A DNA stretch of 64,000 bases, from positions 3,968,001-4,032,000 of the forward strand of contig NZ_CP136693.1 of assembly GCF_032922745.1 (NCBI RefSeq), given 5' to 3'. Below are positions 50,032-60,099 of this stretch, piece by piece (the stretch's first letter is position 1; each line of letters opens with the position of its first letter). The notes below the pieces were generated by a model that saw only the letters and a program-made list of their open reading frames with translations, was not told the DNA's origin and did not search any database. This stretch comes from Marinobacter salarius. GTDB lineage: Bacteria > Pseudomonadota > Gammaproteobacteria > Pseudomonadales > Oleiphilaceae. Both the position numbers and the translations under genes were made by a program.

Positions 50032-51534
50032 ATGCAGCCCCGGAGCCAACACGGAGTATCCGCCTTGACCATCCAGTCTCAAGCACAATCCCTGCACACG
50101 TTCAGTGACGATCTACTTGACCGGCATGATGCCACCGCGCTGGCCGAACTGATTCGCAACGGCGACGTCTCACCAGACGAAGTGCTTGTGGCAACCCTGG
50201 CACGGGCGCGGCTGGCAGAACCCGTTATCCATGGTCTAGTCACTACCATTCCTGATAATGCGGAACTCATCGCGACTGAAGTCCGTTCCGGGAAAAACGG
50301 GCCTGGCTTGTTTTCGGGAGTCCCTACGGTAATCAAGGACAACACCGAGGTAAAAGGATTCCCCACCTCCCATGGCACCGCAGCCATCGATTCCCATCCG
50401 GCGGACAGAACCAGCCCTTTCGCCCGCCAGTTGCTGGCTCAGGGCCTGGTGTGTATTGGCAAAAGCACTCTGCCTGAGTTCGGTTTCAACGCCACCACTG
50501 AACCCACCCATGGCAGCCCAAGCCGCAACCCCTGGCACCTTCAATACTCCACCGGCGCTTCGTCAGGAGGTTCCGCCGCGCTGGTTGCGGCAGGTGTTGT
50601 CCCGATCGCCCACGCCAACGATGGCGGTGGCTCCATCCGCATTCCGGCCGCCTGTTGCGGGCTGGTGGGGTTGAAACCAACCCGGGGGCGGCTGATCGAT
50701 AACGACGCAGCTAAAACACTACCCATCAATATCGTCAGTGATGGTGTCGTAACGCGCACGGTCAGGGATACCGCCAACTTCTATTACGGAGCGGAGCGCT
50801 TCTTCCGGAACCCGAAACTCCCAGCCATTGGAAAGGTAGAGGGGCCCGCCACGCGTCCACTCAGGATTGGCCTGGTGACCGACTCCATTAATGGTCACGC
50901 CACCGACATGCAAACGCGCGCTGCCGTTGAAAACACGGCGCAGTTGCTGGAAAAGCTGGGGCACAGGGTGGAACCAATGAAGATTCCCGTTGCCTCCTCT
51001 TTCCCCGATGATTTCGCGCTCTATTGGGGAATGCTGGCCTTCGGCGTGCGCGCCAATGGCAAGCGGTTGATTCACCCAAGTTTTGACAAGTCACGACTGG
51101 ACGGGCTGACCCTTGGCCTGGACAAGGCCTTCCGGAGGCAGTTCTACAAATTGCCAGCGGCGCTCTGGCGCCTGCACCGGTCATATCACGACTACGCTCG
51201 CGCGATGGCCAGTTACGATGCCATTCTCACGCCGGTACTCGGCCACACCACCCCGGAGATCGGTTATCTGAGCCCTACGATTGACTTTGATACCCTGTTC
51301 GACCGCCTGACCCAATACGTAAGCTTTACCCCACTGGCCAACGCCACCGGCGCACCCGCCATTTCGCTGCCAGCCTGCCTCAACAACCAGGGTCTACCAC
51401 TCTCCATTCAACTGATGGGCAAGCATGGGGGTGAGCAGACACTGCTGGAACTGGCGTTCTTGCTGGAGGACGCCGCGGGTTGGCCCAGAATAGACCAGCG
51501 TCCCGATCAATTGGTGGCGGGTCCCGCTCCCTGA
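50032..51534 (+). CDS. Amidase-signature family hydrolase
   Basis: This 500-aa amidase has the Ser-cisSer-Lys triad: Lys in VPTVIKDNTEVKGFPTS near residue 102, cis-Ser in STGASSGGSAALVAAGVVPI near 178, and nucleophile Ser in NDGGGSIRIPAACCGLVGLK near 202. It resembles NylA-type and general amidases that split amide bonds; its substrate is unknown. The ATG at 50032 lacks a good ribosome binding site, and a TTG at about 50065 preceded by CGGAG is an alternative. Confidence 0.9.
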   Translation: MQPRSQHGVSALTIQSQAQSLHTFSDDLLDRHDATALAELIRNGDVSPDEVLVATLARARLAEPVIHGLVTTIPDNAELIATEVRSGKNGPGLFSGVPTVIKDNTEVKGFPTSHGTAAIDSHPADRTSPFARQLLAQGLVCIGKSTLPEFGFNATTEPTHGSPSRNPWHLQYSTGASSGGSAALVAAGVVPIAHANDGGGSIRIPAACCGLVGLKPTRGRLIDNDAAKTLPINIVSDGVVTRTVRDTANFYYGAERFFRNPKLPAIGKVEGPATRPLRIGLVTDSINGHATDMQTRAAVENTAQLLEKLGHRVEPMKIPVASSFPDDFALYWGMLAFGVRANGKRLIHPSFDKSRLDGLTLGLDKAFRRQFYKLPAALWRLHRSYHDYARAMASYDAILTPVLGHTTPEIGYLSPTIDFDTLFDRLTQYVSFTPLANATGAPAISLPACLNNQGLPLSIQLMGKHGGEQTLLELAFLLEDAAGWPRIDQRPDQLVAGPAP

Positions 51535-51720
51535 ACGGACAGGGGTTCACAAGCGACAACCGGTTTCCATCCACGCCCCTCATGACTTCGAAATGGACAG
51601 TATCACGGCCAGGGGCGAATATGAGAGAGTCGGGGAATGGAAGCTGCTGGCTCAATAACGGCCGGTCGCCACTTCTTGTCGTAAACCGACTATTGTTCCC
51701 GGAACTGACAGCCAGAGACT

Positions 51721-53556
51721 ATGCACGATACGGACACCTTTGTGACCTTTCACAAGGCACTGACGGAACTCAGCCACAGTCCCGCGTTTGTCGACAAAAA
51801 ACGCCCGCACAAACTCGCAGACCTGACGGAGCTCTGTGCGACGCTGCTCGACGTTGACCGGGTCAGTGTCTGGCAGTTCCCGGAGGAAGGGGATCGCATT
51901 GAATCCGAGTGGCTTCATACCAGAGACTCGGCCACCGGTGAAACATCCAGCCTTTACAAGTCCTATAATCCGGAGTACTTCTCGGCCCTCGAAACCGAGC
52001 GCGTCATTTCCGTCCAAGACGCGCAGAACGACCCCCGAACCCGGGCCTTCACGCCTGGGTACCTGGCCCCCCTCAACATAATGTCAATGCTTGACGCACC
52101 GGTGTTTGATGGTGCCCGGCTTAGCGGCGTTGTTTGCCTGGAATCAACGCGCAGACGTCAGTGGACCCTGCCGGAAATCTCCTTTGTCGTCGCCATTGCC
52201 GACACCATCAGTCTGATCAATACCTACGAAGCCTGGCTCGACTCGCAACGCGCACTCGAATACGTCACCCGTTACGATTCACTGACCGGGCTATCAAACA
52301 TCGACTCCCTTCGAGGCCGTATCGGCCATCTTGCCGGTAAAATAGAGCGACGGGGTCTTGGTAGTCTGGCCCTGATATGGATTGATGTGGATCGTCTGAA
52401 ATCCATTAACGATGGGCTTGGGCCGCAGGTAGGAGACGACGTTATTGCCGAAGTCGGCCGCCGACTGAAAAAACTCTCCGTTCCGGGTAAGGATCTATTG
52501 GCCAGGATTGCCGGCGATGAGTACGCCCTGATTGTGCGCAACCACACCATGCGGGACTCTCTGGAACTGACTGCCTCACGGATACGGCAGGAGATTAACA
52601 AGCCCATCCGTCTCACCGGCCACGCCATCAACGTTGGCGCAAGTCTTGGTATCTGTCACCTGCCCGGAGACTTTCAAACCACCGAAGATCTGTTACGAGG
52701 CGCCGAAGCCGCCATGTACAACGCCAAGCAGCGAGGCCGGAACCAGGCCTGCTTCTTTGACTCCAGCATCCAGACAACGGCCCGTTCCCGCTTCGCCCTG
52801 GAAAACGAATTACGGGTGGCCATCAGCGACCACACTTTGGACGTGTTCTACCAGCCCATCTTGAACACCTCCGGGTTGAAAGTAGAGTCCCTGGAAGCAC
52901 TGGTGCGCTGGAAGCACCCGCAACGCGGCTGGCTGCCACCCATTGAGTTTCTGGATATAGCCAGAAGCGGTGGCCTGATGTATGCGTTGGGGGAGTGTGT
53001 GCTCCGCCGCGTATGCGAACACTGGCAACAGGCCCACAATCAGAGCATCACGCTGCCAGAGATTTCAGTCAACCTGGCGGCAGAGCAGGTGTCGGTGGCG
53101 GAACTGCCCAGCCTGATCCGGGGAACCTGCCGTGAACACAGCGTGCCGGTCAGCGCATTGCATTTCGAGGTAACCGAAGATTCCATTCAAGGGGATTTCA
53201 GCTCACTGACCCGTATTCTGAAAGAGCTAGTCGCCGACGGTGCAAGCCTGTCCATAGACGACTTTGGAACCGGTTATTCGTCGCTCTCCCGTCTCAAGAG
53301 TCTTCCCTTCTCGCGGATCAAGATTGACCGTTCCTTTATCAGCCAACTGCCAGACGACGAAGACGACTGCGCCATTACCCTGTCAATTCTCGGCCTGACG
53401 CGGGGCCTTGGGCTCTCGGTCGTGGCCGAAGGCGTCGAAACCGAAGCTCATGAACAGTGGCTTTTCCGGCAGGGCTGTGACTATCTGCAGGGCTATCGAT
53501 ACAGTAGGCCTCTGCCGTTCAACGCTCTCATGGATGAGTTTTTTCCACTGCCCTGA
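51721..53556 (+). CDS. GAF-GGDEF-EAL protein, probable c-di-GMP phosphodiesterase
   Basis: The 611-aa soluble protein has a GAF domain (residues 10-165), GGDEF domain (175-340) and EAL domain (350-605). The GGDEF signature is degenerate: LLARIAGDEYALIVRN carries AGDEY. The EAL domain looks complete, with LEALVRWKHPQRGW, SVNLAAEQVS, FEVTEDSIQGDF, IDDFGTGYSSLSRLKSLPFS, KIDRSFI and VVAEGVETEA. It probably degrades c-di-GMP, with the GGDEF part regulatory. Its stop is 17 bases from the convergent RND permease stop. Confidence 0.92.
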   Translation: MHDTDTFVTFHKALTELSHSPAFVDKKRPHKLADLTELCATLLDVDRVSVWQFPEEGDRIESEWLHTRDSATGETSSLYKSYNPEYFSALETERVISVQDAQNDPRTRAFTPGYLAPLNIMSMLDAPVFDGARLSGVVCLESTRRRQWTLPEISFVVAIADTISLINTYEAWLDSQRALEYVTRYDSLTGLSNIDSLRGRIGHLAGKIERRGLGSLALIWIDVDRLKSINDGLGPQVGDDVIAEVGRRLKKLSVPGKDLLARIAGDEYALIVRNHTMRDSLELTASRIRQEINKPIRLTGHAINVGASLGICHLPGDFQTTEDLLRGAEAAMYNAKQRGRNQACFFDSSIQTTARSRFALENELRVAISDHTLDVFYQPILNTSGLKVESLEALVRWKHPQRGWLPPIEFLDIARSGGLMYALGECVLRRVCEHWQQAHNQSITLPEISVNLAAEQVSVAELPSLIRGTCREHSVPVSALHFEVTEDSIQGDFSSLTRILKELVADGASLSIDDFGTGYSSLSRLKSLPFSRIKIDRSFISQLPDDEDDCAITLSILGLTRGLGLSVVAEGVETEAHEQWLFRQGCDYLQGYRYSRPLPFNALMDEFFPLP

Positions 53557-53572
53557 CGATACAGTTCAGATG

Positions 53573-56500
53573 TCATGCGTCGCTGGAGTGATCAGCGGTA
53601 GCTGACTTGAATGCCCGCCCTACTTTGTCTCCCAGAACCAGCAGTGCAGGGGTCAACAACAGCGTGAGCACCGTTGCAAACGCCAACCCGCCTGCGATGG
53701 CGCTGGATAGCTGGGTCCACCATTGCGTGGATGGAGCACCGATGCCGAGCGATGGCGTTAGGAGATCCACGTTTACCCCGAGCACCATTGGCATCAACCC
53801 GAGTATGGTGGTGATGGCCGTCAGCAATACCGGTCGCAGGCGCAGACATCCGGTTTCCAACGCGGCCTCAAAGGCCGCCATACCGCTTCGGCGCATCTGG
53901 TTATAGGTGTCGATCAGAATGATGTTGTTGTTCACCACGATGCCCGCAAGGGCAATGATACCCATACCCACCATCACGATTCCGAACGACTGCCCGTTCA
54001 GCAGAAGGCCAAGCAACACGCCCGCCGTTGAAAGCACAATGGCCGATAGAATGAGCATGGTCTGATAGAGCGAATTGAACTGGGTCACCAGGATCAACAG
54101 CATCAGGGCAATGGCGACCAGAAACGCCGATGCCAGGAAATTCGAGGCCTGCTCCTGGTCCTCATTTTCGCCTGCAAATCGGACGGACACACCCTCGGGC
54201 GTTTCAGGCATTTGCTGCTGCAGCGCCATCAGAAGTTCGTCCGCACGGCGCCCCGGCTCTATCTCGGACTTGATCGTAATGGTGCGCTGTCCGTCTACCC
54301 GGGTAATGCTGCCAATCTTGTCACCGGGAGCCAGCTCAACAAACTCCGAGAGCGGCACCTGCCCGCGGCTGGTGTTAATCGTCTGGCGCTGGAATTGATC
54401 CAGCTCCCGCCAATTATTGGGCACTCTCACGGCGATATCGACTTCGTCGCGCACGTCCTCAGGACGATAGGTAGCGAGCACCAGTCCGTTGGTAATCAGT
54501 CGCACCGCACTACCAACACTGAGCACGTCTGAGCCAAATCGGGCGGCGGCTGAGCGGTCGACGTTCAGGCGCCATTCGATGCCCGGAAGGCTACGGTCGT
54601 CTTCGACATCCACGAAGCCATCAATGTCAGACATTCGCTCCCGGATAAGAGCGACATACTGCTCCAGTTTGTCGCTGTCCATACTGCTGACCATAAGCTC
54701 AATGGGCTTGCCATCCGCGGGACCGCCCTCCCGCTTGCGAAACTCCAGTTCGATGCCGGGAATGTCCGCAGTGAGTGAGCGGAAATCTTCCAGTATCTGT
54801 GTCGCTGGCCGTCGCTCAAACCAGTCCGTGAACTGGAACTGCAGCACACCGATGACGTCTGGCGCCATCTGATTTCCGGGACTGACCATTGAGCGAGCAT
54901 AGAGGGCTTTCACCTCCGGCATTCCCTGTAAACGCTGCTCGACCTGTCGAACGATGGCATCGCGCTCCTGCACAGACAGATCGCCTCTGGCCCTGACATG
55001 TACCTGTGCTGAATCCGGCTCCACGCTCGGGAAAAATTCAACACCGTGGTTGAACTTGCCATAGGCCGCATAGATCACCACAACGACGCCAAGCACGCCA
55101 AGCAGTGTAAACCCCGGCTTTGCCAGCAATCGCCCAAGAAAACCACGGTAGACGTCCGTCATCCGACCACTGATCGCAGACTGGGGACGGCGCTTTCCGC
55201 CGCTGATGCTGCCAAGGACCGGCAAAAATACGAGAGCCATGGCCAACGAGGCGGTCAGGCAGATGATGACGGTGGTGGGCAAAAAGCTCATGAACTCGCC
55301 AACCACGCCCGGCCAGAACAATAGGGGAATGAAAACCGCCAGCGTGGTGGCGGTTGACGCGATGATGGGCCAGGCCATGCGGCTGGCCGCCTCGCCCCAT
55401 GCAGACTTCACGCTCTGGCCCTCGGAGAGGTTCCTGTCGGCAAGCTCCGACACCACGATGGCTCCGTCCACCAGCATGCCAGCCACCAGTATGAGGCTGA
55501 ACAGAACCACAATATTCAGGGTGAAGCCCATGCCCCAGATCACCAGGATACCGGTCAGGAACGCACCGGGAATGGTGAGTCCCACCAACAGGGCAGAACG
55601 GGGGCCCATGGCGGCTATAATCAGGACGATTACCAGCACGATGGCGGTCAGCACGTTGTTAAGCAAGTCGCTTAGAATGTCCCGCACGTCACCGGACTGG
55701 TCCATAATGTAACGAACTTCCAGCTCATCAGGCAGTTGCGGTCCAGCACTGTCAATCAGAGCTTTCACCTTTTCCACGGTTTCGATGATGTTGGCGCCGG
55801 TGCGCTTGGAAATTTCCAGCACCAGCGCCGGTTCACCATTGATCCTGGCGAACCCTCTCGGGTCCTTGAAGGTACGCTGCAGCATCGCCACGTCGCCAAA
55901 CGTCACAACGGTGTCACCGCCCACCTTGACCGGCATGGCCATGACATCCTCCACGGATTCAATAACGCCCGGAACCTTCATGGTCATGCGACCGGCACCG
56001 GTATCCAGGCTTCCGGCAGCAACCAGTTGATTGTTACGCGTGACCAACGTCGCCAACTGATCAAAGTCGACGCCATAGCTTTCAAGCACCTGGGGATCAA
56101 CTACGATCTCGAGGAGGTCTTCCCTGTCACCGCCAATGTCCACTTCCAGCACTTCCGGGATGCCTTCGATGGCGTCCTGCAAACCCCGGGCAACCGTCAC
56201 CAGTTCCCGCTCTGACAGCGGCCCCGACAGGCCGACCGACATTACCGGGAAAAGCGCCACGTTGATTTCGTTCACCCGTGGCTCGTCCGCTTCCTGAGGC
56301 AGTTTACTGCGGGCGGTGTCTACCTTTTCCCGAACATCCTGAAGCGCTATATCGGGGTCAAACCCGGCATCAAATTCCAACATCACCGAGGCGTGGCCCT
56401 CCGATGCCGTACCTCGCATCTCCTTGACGCCCTCGAGAGAGCGCAACTCCTGCTCCATGGGCCGTATCAGCAGGCGCTCACCATCCTCCGGGCTTATTCC

Positions 56501-56659
56501 CTCCAGTGTCATTGACACATAGATCATCGGGATGGTGATGTCCGGATTTGCCTCTTTGGGGATGGTCTGAAAAGCCGCGATTCCGCCCAGAATCAGGAAA
56601 GCCAGTGTCAGAAGGGTGGTTCGGCTGCGGTCGAGAGCGGCGAAAATCAAGGTTCGCAT
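53573..56659 (-). CDS. RND efflux permease (HAE-1/AcrB-type)
   Basis: This inner-membrane proton antiporter of 1028 aa has the AcrB layout: 12 helices and two large periplasmic loops. Marks include LLTLAFLILGGIAAFQTIPK at the N-terminus, LVAGMLVDGAIVVSELADRN (the TM4 Asp region) and AGIVVNNNIILIDTYNQMRR late. It is cotranscribed with the upstream membrane-fusion protein gene, 6 bases away. No outer-membrane channel gene is in the window; the pump probably shares one. The substrate is not shown. Confidence 0.95.
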   Translation of the reverse strand: MRTLIFAALDRSRTTLLTLAFLILGGIAAFQTIPKEANPDITIPMIYVSMTLEGISPEDGERLLIRPMEQELRSLEGVKEMRGTASEGHASVMLEFDAGFDPDIALQDVREKVDTARSKLPQEADEPRVNEINVALFPVMSVGLSGPLSERELVTVARGLQDAIEGIPEVLEVDIGGDREDLLEIVVDPQVLESYGVDFDQLATLVTRNNQLVAAGSLDTGAGRMTMKVPGVIESVEDVMAMPVKVGGDTVVTFGDVAMLQRTFKDPRGFARINGEPALVLEISKRTGANIIETVEKVKALIDSAGPQLPDELEVRYIMDQSGDVRDILSDLLNNVLTAIVLVIVLIIAAMGPRSALLVGLTIPGAFLTGILVIWGMGFTLNIVVLFSLILVAGMLVDGAIVVSELADRNLSEGQSVKSAWGEAASRMAWPIIASTATTLAVFIPLLFWPGVVGEFMSFLPTTVIICLTASLAMALVFLPVLGSISGGKRRPQSAISGRMTDVYRGFLGRLLAKPGFTLLGVLGVVVVIYAAYGKFNHGVEFFPSVEPDSAQVHVRARGDLSVQERDAIVRQVEQRLQGMPEVKALYARSMVSPGNQMAPDVIGVLQFQFTDWFERRPATQILEDFRSLTADIPGIELEFRKREGGPADGKPIELMVSSMDSDKLEQYVALIRERMSDIDGFVDVEDDRSLPGIEWRLNVDRSAAARFGSDVLSVGSAVRLITNGLVLATYRPEDVRDEVDIAVRVPNNWRELDQFQRQTINTSRGQVPLSEFVELAPGDKIGSITRVDGQRTITIKSEIEPGRRADELLMALQQQMPETPEGVSVRFAGENEDQEQASNFLASAFLVAIALMLLILVTQFNSLYQTMLILSAIVLSTAGVLLGLLLNGQSFGIVMVGMGIIALAGIVVNNNIILIDTYNQMRRSGMAAFEAALETGCLRLRPVLLTAITTILGLMPMVLGVNVDLLTPSLGIGAPSTQWWTQLSSAIAGGLAFATVLTLLLTPALLVLGDKVGRAFKSATADHSSDA

Positions 56660-56664
56660 ATCGG

Positions 56665-57747
56665 TCAGCCCCGGTCCGAATCACGATCAACCGGGCGTAC
56701 CTGCTGCCCGATGGATACAAAACCCGCCCCCCGGGTAATCAACCGGATTTCATCCGGCAGGCCCGTGACCCAGGCGCCGTCCGTAGTGACGTTCAGCAGT
56801 TTGACCGTGGTAAACACCACTTCGTTATTGTCGCCCACATAGCGAACACCAGGCCGGCCATCATCTCCAAGACTGAGATAGGCCGGCGAAATGAACATCG
56901 CCTCCACTTCCGGCAAAGCAATGCGCAGCGTGGCACTACCGCCGGCAACCCGTTTACGTTCCGGGTTGTCTATGGACACTTCCACCGGGAAACTGCGGGT
57001 GTCAGGGTCTGCGGCACTGGCCACGAAATTCACCACGCCCTCCAGGCTGTCGCCATCCAACGTGCGAATGGTCACGGCCTGCCCCTCTTCGACGGCGCTC
57101 ACTGACTGCTGCGGGATTTGTCCCGTCGCTTTCAGCCGATCAACGCGCACCAGCTCCAACAGTGGTGACCCGACCTGGACCAGGTCACCAAGATCAACAT
57201 CCCGTCGATTCACCGTTCCGTCAAAAGGCGCGCGTGGCTCCAGGTTGTCAACTGCAAGGCGTGCCTGAGCGAGTTCCGCCCTGGCCGCGGACAATTCACT
57301 TTGCAGGGTCAATACTTCAGATTCAGAGGTGAGGTTCCGGGAGCGGAGCTTCTGGGCAGCCGATAGATCGGCCTCCAGTTTGCGAATGCGGGATTGCCAT
57401 TGTTCTACCGAGGTACGTCGGCCATCCTCGGAAAGTCGAAGCAGGACATCCCCTGCCTCAACCTGGGCACCCTGCTCCACCATCAGCTCTTCTACTGTAC
57501 CGGCCACCCGGGCACCAATCGATACAGTTCGCCAGGGTTCCAACTGCCCCTGCAGCATCAACCCGGGCTCGTAAAGCCTTGTCCTCAGCACATCCACCTG
57601 AACGGAGGGCGTACTGACGGCATCCTCAGGTGTGTTCTCTGGTGCCTCATCCCGTGCTTCCTTGACGTCACCGGTTGCCATCCACACAACCAATAAGGCC
57701 AGTACCAGAAAGGACAATCCGATAGATCCCAGTTTTGCTTTGGTCAT
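56665..57747 (-). CDS. RND periplasmic adaptor (membrane-fusion protein)
   Basis: This 360-aa adaptor links the RND permease to an outer-membrane channel. It has an N-terminal anchor (IGLSFLVLALLVVWMATGDV), the lipoyl halves VSIGARVAGTVEELMVEQGA and NLEPRAPFDGTVNRRDVDLG, and a coiled-coil hairpin between them. The ATG at 57747 fits the anchor; the frame extends to 57798 with a Cys-rich leader that is less likely. It heads the two-gene efflux operon. Confidence 0.93.
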   Translation of the reverse strand: MTKAKLGSIGLSFLVLALLVVWMATGDVKEARDEAPENTPEDAVSTPSVQVDVLRTRLYEPGLMLQGQLEPWRTVSIGARVAGTVEELMVEQGAQVEAGDVLLRLSEDGRRTSVEQWQSRIRKLEADLSAAQKLRSRNLTSESEVLTLQSELSAARAELAQARLAVDNLEPRAPFDGTVNRRDVDLGDLVQVGSPLLELVRVDRLKATGQIPQQSVSAVEEGQAVTIRTLDGDSLEGVVNFVASAADPDTRSFPVEVSIDNPERKRVAGGSATLRIALPEVEAMFISPAYLSLGDDGRPGVRYVGDNNEVVFTTVKLLNVTTDGAWVTGLPDEIRLITRGAGFVSIGQQVRPVDRDSDRG

Positions 57748-57822
57748 TGATCGCTCGCAGTTACATTCGGGTGATGTCGGTTTACAGTCCAGGCACACGT
57801 TTCAAAAACTGTCAGAAAACGG

Positions 57823-57852
57823 TTGCATCCGGTTGTTTTCGTGGGGTAGATT
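57823..57852 (+). promoter_or_regulatory. Candidate promoter of the ilv leader
   Basis: TTGCAT (57823-57828) and TAGATT (57847-57852) are separated by 18 bases and resemble -35 and -10 boxes, 44 bases upstream of the leader peptide start. The match is moderate. Confidence 0.35.
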
Positions 57853-57895
57853 CTACACATAAATTTCTCACAGATTCAGAGCAGATACTCATTTT

Positions 57896-57988
57896 ATGAA
57901 TCTCAACGCAGTGGTTGTCCTTGTGAAGCTAGTCCTGGTGGTCGTGGTACCGTCCGGGGGCTTCTGTGTGGACAAGCGGGTGAGATAG
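57896..57988 (+). CDS. ilvL: ilvGM leader peptide
   Basis: A 30-codon reading frame reads MNLNAVVVLVKLVLVVVVPS and continues GGFCVDKRVR. It has ten Val and four Leu codons, as expected of an attenuator leader that senses branched-chain amino-acid supply. Stalling at the Val/Leu run would favour the antiterminator. It lies between the candidate promoter and the terminator, directly upstream of ilvG. No Ile codons are present, unlike the E. coli ilv leader. Confidence 0.9.
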   Translation: MNLNAVVVLVKLVLVVVVPSGGFCVDKRVR

Positions 57989-58049
57989 AAACAGACTCGA
58001 CAAACACACGAAAGCCCCCGGCACCGAAAGGTCCCGGGGGCTTTTTTTT
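57954..58049 (+). terminator. ilvGM attenuator (terminator and antiterminator)
   Basis: The terminator stem pairs AAGCCCCCGGCACC (58012-58025) with GGTCCCGGGGGCTT (58030-58043), one mismatch, GAAA loop, followed by a T-run. An earlier segment CCGGGGGCTTC (57954-57964), inside the leader ORF, can pair with GAAAGCCCCCGG and block the terminator. This is the expected attenuator switch. Confidence 0.85.
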
Positions 58050-58074
58050 GCATCAGGAAAAAGGAATAACGACC

Positions 58075-59769
58075 ATGAACGGCGCACAGCACATTCTTGA
58101 CGCGTTCCACCGCCACAGCATCAGCACGGTTTTCGGGTATCCGGGAGGCTGCATCATGCCGCTATACGATGCGCTGGTGGACGATGTCGGCGTGGAACAC
58201 GTGCTGTGCCGCCACGAACAGGCCTGCGCCCTGGCCGCCGACGGCTACGCTCGCGCAAGCGGTAAGCTCGGCGTATGTATTGCCACCTCAGGCCCCGGCG
58301 CCACCAACCTGATCACGGGCGTTGCCAACGCTCACCGGGACTCCATCCCCATGCTGGTCATCACCGGCCAGGTACCCTCGGGATTGATCGGTACCGACGC
58401 CTTCCAGGAAACCGACGTATTGGGCATGACGCTGGGCATCGTTAAACACAGCTATCTGGTCGACGACGCAGACAACCTGCCCGCGATCATGGAAGAGGCC
58501 ATGGAACTGGCTCAAAGTGGGCGGCCGGGGCCGGTGTGGATTGATATACCCAAGGACCTGCTGCTGGCTGACGTCAGCGATGCTCCCTTCCCGCGGCCCG
58601 AACCACAGGAGACTAGTTTCCCGGACCTGGCCGAAGCGCTCTTGATGCTGCGGGCAGCCCGCAAACCCATACTCTACAGCGGTGGTGGCATCAGCCTGGC
58701 ACACGCTGAAGACCGCTTTCGCACTTTTGCTGAATCCGCCGCTTTGCCAGCGGTGGTAACGCTCAAAGGCATCGGAAACCCGGGAAAACACAACCCTTAC
58801 AACCTGGGCATGCTGGGTATGCACGGCTCCCGGGCGGCCAACAAAGCTGTGGATGAATGCGACCTGTTGCTGGTTATCGGTGCCCGCCTGGACGACCGCG
58901 CCACCGGCAGCCTGGATGGCTTCGCCCCAAACGCGAAGATGATCCACATTGACGCCGACGCCGCCGAGATCAACAAACTGCGCCCGACCGAGTTGGCTAT
59001 TCGGGGGGACCTGAATGACATTCTCGAAACACTGACCAACGCCTTACAGGATAAGCCGCTGGACATTGGCGACTGGCAGAAACAGTGCCGAACCTGGCAC
59101 ACCACCGGCGGCTTCCACGCCGCCGACAACGAAGAACCCCTGGCTCCGATCACCGGCCCGGCTTTTGTTCGCCAGCTCTCCCGAATTGCCCCCGACGATA
59201 CCGTGATCGCTTGCGACGTTGGCCAGCACCAGATGTGGGTAGCCCAGCACTACGACTTTGATCACCCTCGCCACCACCTCACCAGTGGCGGCCTGGGCAC
59301 CATGGGCTTTGGCCTGCCCGCTGCCATCGGTGCCCAGTTTTCCGACCGCAATAGTACGGTGATCAACGTGACGGGCGATGGCTCGTTCATGATGAACGCC
59401 CAGGAACTGGCCACTATCCGCCGCTATAACCTGCCGGTAAAACTGATCGTCATGGACAACCAGTGCCTGGGCATGGTGCGCCAGCAACAGGAACTGTTCT
59501 ACGGCAATCGTGAAAGCCAGATCAACCTGGACGACAACCCGGACTTCGTCGCCATGGCCCGCGCCTTCGACATCCCGGCGTTGCACATCAGCCGCACTGA
59601 CCAGATCCGCCGTGGCATCGAAACCATCCTGGCCTACAACGGCCCGATGCTGCTGCATGTGGCCATCAGCCGTGAGGAGAACGTCTGGCCCATCGTCAAA
59701 CCCGGCGCCAGCAACCGCGAAATGATCGACGAAACCCGACGCACCAACAAAAAGGAACACGTTGCATGA
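58075..59769 (+). CDS. ilvG: Acetolactate synthase large subunit
   Basis: This TPP enzyme makes acetolactate and acetohydroxybutyrate for valine, leucine and isoleucine. Length is 564 aa. The N-terminal catalytic Glu is in CRHEQACALAADGYARASGK, the central domain is FAD-binding-like, and the TPP motif is GDGSFMMNAQELATIRRYNL with DNQCLGMV. The ATG at 58075 follows AAGGA. A Val/Leu leader controls it and ilvM follows with a 4-base overlap, so this is the ilvG-type isozyme. Confidence 0.94.
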   Translation: MNGAQHILDAFHRHSISTVFGYPGGCIMPLYDALVDDVGVEHVLCRHEQACALAADGYARASGKLGVCIATSGPGATNLITGVANAHRDSIPMLVITGQVPSGLIGTDAFQETDVLGMTLGIVKHSYLVDDADNLPAIMEEAMELAQSGRPGPVWIDIPKDLLLADVSDAPFPRPEPQETSFPDLAEALLMLRAARKPILYSGGGISLAHAEDRFRTFAESAALPAVVTLKGIGNPGKHNPYNLGMLGMHGSRAANKAVDECDLLLVIGARLDDRATGSLDGFAPNAKMIHIDADAAEINKLRPTELAIRGDLNDILETLTNALQDKPLDIGDWQKQCRTWHTTGGFHAADNEEPLAPITGPAFVRQLSRIAPDDTVIACDVGQHQMWVAQHYDFDHPRHHLTSGGLGTMGFGLPAAIGAQFSDRNSTVINVTGDGSFMMNAQELATIRRYNLPVKLIVMDNQCLGMVRQQQELFYGNRESQINLDDNPDFVAMARAFDIPALHISRTDQIRRGIETILAYNGPMLLHVAISREENVWPIVKPGASNREMIDETRRTNKKEHVA

Positions 59770-60044
59770 AACCGCAAAGCCAGTCCTCAACACCGAGCTA
59801 TAAGATCAACTGCCGCATGTCGCAGGAAGCGGCCGCCCTGGAGCGCCTTTGCCAGGTAGTCCGTATTCGCGGTTTCCGGATTGCAACGATGGCGGTGGAA
59901 TCCGCCGGGGAGCATCTCGATATCACCCTGACCCTGGAGGGAACCCGGCCGATTGCCATGCTCCAGTCGCAACTGGAGAAATTGCATACGGTGGCGGAAG
60001 TTGCCCTTGGTCAGGTTTCGGGGGTTCGGGTTCAGACTGCCTGA
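59766..60044 (+). CDS. ilvM: Acetolactate synthase small (regulatory) subunit
   Basis: This 92-aa ACT-domain protein is the small partner of IlvG. It has SYKINCRMSQEAAALERLCQ, then VVRIRGFRIATMAVESAGEH, matching the first ACT strand and helix of IlvM. It overlaps ilvG by 4 bases. ilvE, ilvD and ilvA do not follow, unlike the E. coli operon. Confidence 0.92.
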   Translation: MKPQSQSSTPSYKINCRMSQEAAALERLCQVVRIRGFRIATMAVESAGEHLDITLTLEGTRPIAMLQSQLEKLHTVAEVALGQVSGVRVQTA

Positions 60045-60099
60045 CGCTTTGGGAGTTGCTTTCTCTTTCGTAGCCTGATGGTTTTGGGGGCGGGCTTGC

